From positions 1-8,514 of the forward strand of contig QUJA01000068.1 of NCBI GenBank assembly GCA_003480425.1: a DNA stretch of 8,514 nucleotides. The letters are read 5' to 3'. Below, in pieces: positions 6,413 through 8,514 of the stretch. The stretch comes from Firmicutes bacterium AM31-12AC. Lineage in GTDB: Bacteria; Bacillota; Clostridia; Lachnospirales; Lachnospiraceae. Every line of letters starts with the position of its first letter. The stretch's first letter is position 1. A program made the translations under genes and the position numbers. Below the pieces are notes generated by a model. That model ran no database searches. It saw nothing but the letters and a program-made list of their open reading frames with translations, and was not told where the DNA came from.

Positions 6413-8104
6413 ATGTCAAATACATCTGACTACAAACATTTATTAAGCCCAATCACAATCCGCGGAAAAGTCTATCGTAATCGTATGCTTGCCGCACCGA
6501 CCGGTTATTTCAGTTTTGCGAAAAAAATCGGTGACCCTTATTATGCCATGTTGGAAGAACGCGCCGCCGGCGGTTTTGCCTCTGTCTGTTCCGGTGAAAT
6601 CACTGTAAACAGTACAGATGCCGCACGTGGTTTTGAAGATGTTGATATTCCGGATGAATCCGGCGAATTTTTCCCACTTGCCCACAAGGCTGCCGCTCTT
6701 ATCCAAAAACACGGGGCAATTGCTATGATGGAATTTTCTCACCTTGGTTCCATCGGTGATCCACATCCTAAGAATGCACATCCCTGGGGTCCTGTCAGCT
6801 TCACAAAAAAAGATGGGACAGAAGTCATTGGATATACAAAAGAAATGATGAAAAAAACAATTCATGATTTTGCCGACTGTGCACGTTATGCTAAAGATGC
6901 CGGTTTTGACGGAATATTGATCCACGGCGGACATGGCTGGTTGTTTAGCCAGTTCCTTTCCCCTCTGGAAAATACTCGTACGGATGAATATGGCGGATCA
7001 CTGGAAAATCGCATGCGCTTCCCACTAGAAGTACTTCGTGCAGTCCGGGAATCTGTTGGTGATGATTTCATTATCGAACTTCGTGTATCCGGTTCTGACC
7101 GCTGGCCAGGTGGAACAACCGCAGATGATATAGCAGAATTTTCTACATATCTCTCAGGGCTTGTCGATATTCTCCATGTATCTTCCGGTCATTACTATCG
7201 TTCCTATCGAACATTGGAATTTTCGAGCTTGTATACACGACACAACTGCAATGTAGATTCTGCTGAGATTATTCGTAAGAAATGTCCACGTGATGTAAAA
7301 ATGGGTGTGATTGGCGGAATCAATTCTCCTGAAGATGCCGAACAACTAATTGCAAATGATATCGTAGACTTTATTATCGTTGGACGTCAGGCTTTTGCAG
7401 ACCCGGACTTCATGAATAAGGTTGCCTCCGGTCATGCAGAAGACATCAATCGTTGCCTTCGTTGTATGCGCTGCTATTCCGGTTCTCATGAACACGAAAA
7501 AGAACTGGCTTACCTTGAAAAATATCATATTACAAAAGAAATGGAAGAAGCACGTGATGCCGAAAAAGCTTCTTGTCATAACTATCATGTTTATTGTACA
7601 GTCAATCCAAAGACATGGGGTATGGGATTCTGTGCACGACCTGAATTCCCTGTATTTGAAAGTAAAAAGAAGGTTCTTGTTGTCGGTGGTGGTATCGGAG
7701 GTCTTTCCGCTGCAAGATATGCCTGTGATAAAGGACATGATGTAACACTTGTTGAAAAAACAGATCGTTTAGGCGGAATCCTGTATTTCCTTGATCATGA
7801 TAAAGCCAAATATGATCTCCGACATTTCCGTGATTTAATGATTAAACGTGTAGAAGAACGTCCAATCCGGATTCTTCTTAACACAAACGTAGATGAGGCA
7901 TTTATCAAGAATTCTGATGCTGATGTCATTATGCTTGCAATCGGAAGCGAACCAAACCTGCCTCCAATTCCAGGAATCGAAAAGACACTGCCTGCTCAGG
8001 ATGCTTATGGAAAAGGAAGCGAACTTGGTAAAAATGTTGTTGTTCTCGGTGGTGGAATGGTCGGCGCTGAAACTGCCATTGAACTCGCCGAAGGAAGGCT
8101 GTAA
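6413..8104 (+). CDS. OYE-family NADH:flavin oxidoreductase / enoate reductase (BaiCD-like), 5' part of a frameshifted gene
   Basis: This 563-residue frame contains a complete Old Yellow Enzyme FMN barrel (about 1-345) and part of an FAD/NAD(P)-binding module. Such enzymes reduce activated C=C bonds (2,4-dienoyl-CoA reductase, 2-enoate reductase, BaiCD/BaiH). Visible motifs are EFSHLG (107-112), HGGHGWLFSQFLSP (171-184), NTRTDEYGGSLENR (187-200) and IIVGRQAFADPDF (321-333). Cys348, Cys351 and Cys354, with Cys395 in CTVNP, are likely 4Fe-4S ligands. About 40 residues separate the third and fourth, far more than in dienoyl-CoA reductase. VLVVGGGIGG (421-430) binds FAD and VVVLGGGMVG (542-551) starts the NAD(P)H fold. 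The frame ends at TAA 8102-8104 through an extra base near 8090. The domain continues in the next frame. It is divergent from the LysR gene, its probable regulator. The substrate cannot be named. Confidence 0.9.
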   Translation: MSNTSDYKHLLSPITIRGKVYRNRMLAAPTGYFSFAKKIGDPYYAMLEERAAGGFASVCSGEITVNSTDAARGFEDVDIPDESGEFFPLAHKAAALIQKHGAIAMMEFSHLGSIGDPHPKNAHPWGPVSFTKKDGTEVIGYTKEMMKKTIHDFADCARYAKDAGFDGILIHGGHGWLFSQFLSPLENTRTDEYGGSLENRMRFPLEVLRAVRESVGDDFIIELRVSGSDRWPGGTTADDIAEFSTYLSGLVDILHVSSGHYYRSYRTLEFSSLYTRHNCNVDSAEIIRKKCPRDVKMGVIGGINSPEDAEQLIANDIVDFIIVGRQAFADPDFMNKVASGHAEDINRCLRCMRCYSGSHEHEKELAYLEKYHITKEMEEARDAEKASCHNYHVYCTVNPKTWGMGFCARPEFPVFESKKKVLVVGGGIGGLSAARYACDKGHDVTLVEKTDRLGGILYFLDHDKAKYDLRHFRDLMIKRVEERPIRILLNTNVDEAFIKNSDADVIMLAIGSEPNLPPIPGIEKTLPAQDAYGKGSELGKNVVVLGGGMVGAETAIELAEGRL

Positions 8105-8459
8105 CGTTACAATCGTTGAAATGACAGAACGATTAATTCTTGAAGCAAGAAACATGGCGTTCACCTGCGTCATGGATAAACTCGATGAATTAGGTGTAGA
8201 ATCTTATGTAAACACAAAATGTCTGTCAGTAACAGATAACGGAGTGGAAGTCCAGGATGCGAATCAGAACACATTTACACTTCCAGCAGATGGAGTTGTC
8301 TGTGCGCTTGGATTGAAGAGTCTTAGAAATGAAGTTGAAGCACTTAAAAGTGCTGCTAAAGAAAGGACTAAAGTTGTTGAAATCGGTGACTGTCATGTGA
8401 TTGATCGTGTGGGTGATGCCAATCTGGACGGATATATTGAAGGAAATATGCTCTCGTAA
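8091..8459 (+). pseudogene. OYE-type reductase, 3' part (end of NAD(P)H/FAD domain)
   Basis: This 122-codon stretch continues the reductase in another frame: KEGCNVTIVEMTERLILEAR follows naturally on AIELA at 8072-8089. Removing one G near 8090 restores a protein of about 681 residues, close to the 640-670 usual for this family. The remnant holds the NAD(P)H-binding strand, ADGVVCALGLKS, and the C-terminal FAD motif VVEIGDC, then RVGDANLDGYIEGN. Past the TAA at 8457-8459, another frame reads LVIGLAFDKV before entering the repeat, so a second indel near 8451 is possible. No start codon with a ribosome binding site serves the remnant, so it is not a separate gene. Confidence 0.85.
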
Positions 8460-8481
8460 TCGGACTTGCTTTCGATAAGGT

Positions 8482-8514
8482 GCCGGTTGGGGACGGGGTT
8501 GAGGCCATTGGGGA
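8482..8514 (+). repeat. GGGACGG-family repeat, copy C (cut by the window edge)
   Basis: GCCGGTTGGGGACGGGGTT (8482-8500) is identical to the minus strand at 5234-5252. It starts 22 bp after the last stop codon of the reductase gene. The following GAGGCCATTGGGGA diverges from the array at 5139-5255. The rest of the element lies outside the window. Confidence 0.75.

Noticed and set aside
6443..6934. 163-residue minus-strand frame inside the reductase gene
   Set aside because: It is antisense to conserved OYE coding sequence, has no ribosome binding site and shows no recognisable domain: a shadow frame.

Overview
The window looks like chromosomal DNA of a gut-type anaerobic Firmicute, most likely a Clostridia/Lachnospiraceae member. 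Three things suggest this: moderately low GC with strong AGGAGG-type ribosome binding sites, the pairing of an AraC regulator with a GPH sugar symporter and a GH2 glycosidase, and a BaiCD/2-enoate-reductase-like flavoenzyme under a divergent LysR regulator. This placement is inference from gene content; there is no rRNA or other marker.

Layout. Bases 1-55 hold a hairpin and a short repeat at the left edge. Bases 56-2514 (minus) are a GH2 glycoside hydrolase gene of about 819 codons, broken by one missing base near 838. Bases 2535-3917 (minus) encode an intact GPH-family sugar:cation symporter, 20 bp upstream of the GH2 gene and in the same operon. Bases 3918-4085 are a divergent promoter region with overlapping promoter candidates and operator-like palindromes. 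Bases 4086-5132 (plus) encode an AraC-family regulator. Bases 5124-5255 are filled by a large palindromic repeat array between two convergent genes. Bases 5257-6132 (minus) encode a LysR regulator, and 6133-6412 is a second divergent promoter region. Bases 6413-8459 (plus) are an Old Yellow Enzyme/enoate-reductase-like gene of about 681 codons, broken by one extra base near 8090. The window ends inside another copy of the repeat (8482 onward).

Two catabolic modules sit tail to tail. One (AraC, GPH symporter, GH2) would sense, import and hydrolyse a glycoside in the cytoplasm. The other (LysR, OYE-type reductase) would reduce an activated C=C bond, for example in an enoate, steroid or plant phenolic. 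In both modules the enzyme gene carries a single-base frameshift while transporter and regulators are intact. This could be recent decay or sequencing error.

The most unusual structure is a repeat family with core GGGACGG(A/G)GTT. It sits at the 3' end of all four transcription units and at neither divergent promoter. The central locus is an 84-bp near-perfect palindrome plus a third tandem arm, and one copy supplies the stop codon of the AraC gene. The arrangement resembles REP/REPIN or MITE-like elements moved by a Y1 (IS200/RAYT-type) transposase, but no transposase lies in the window.
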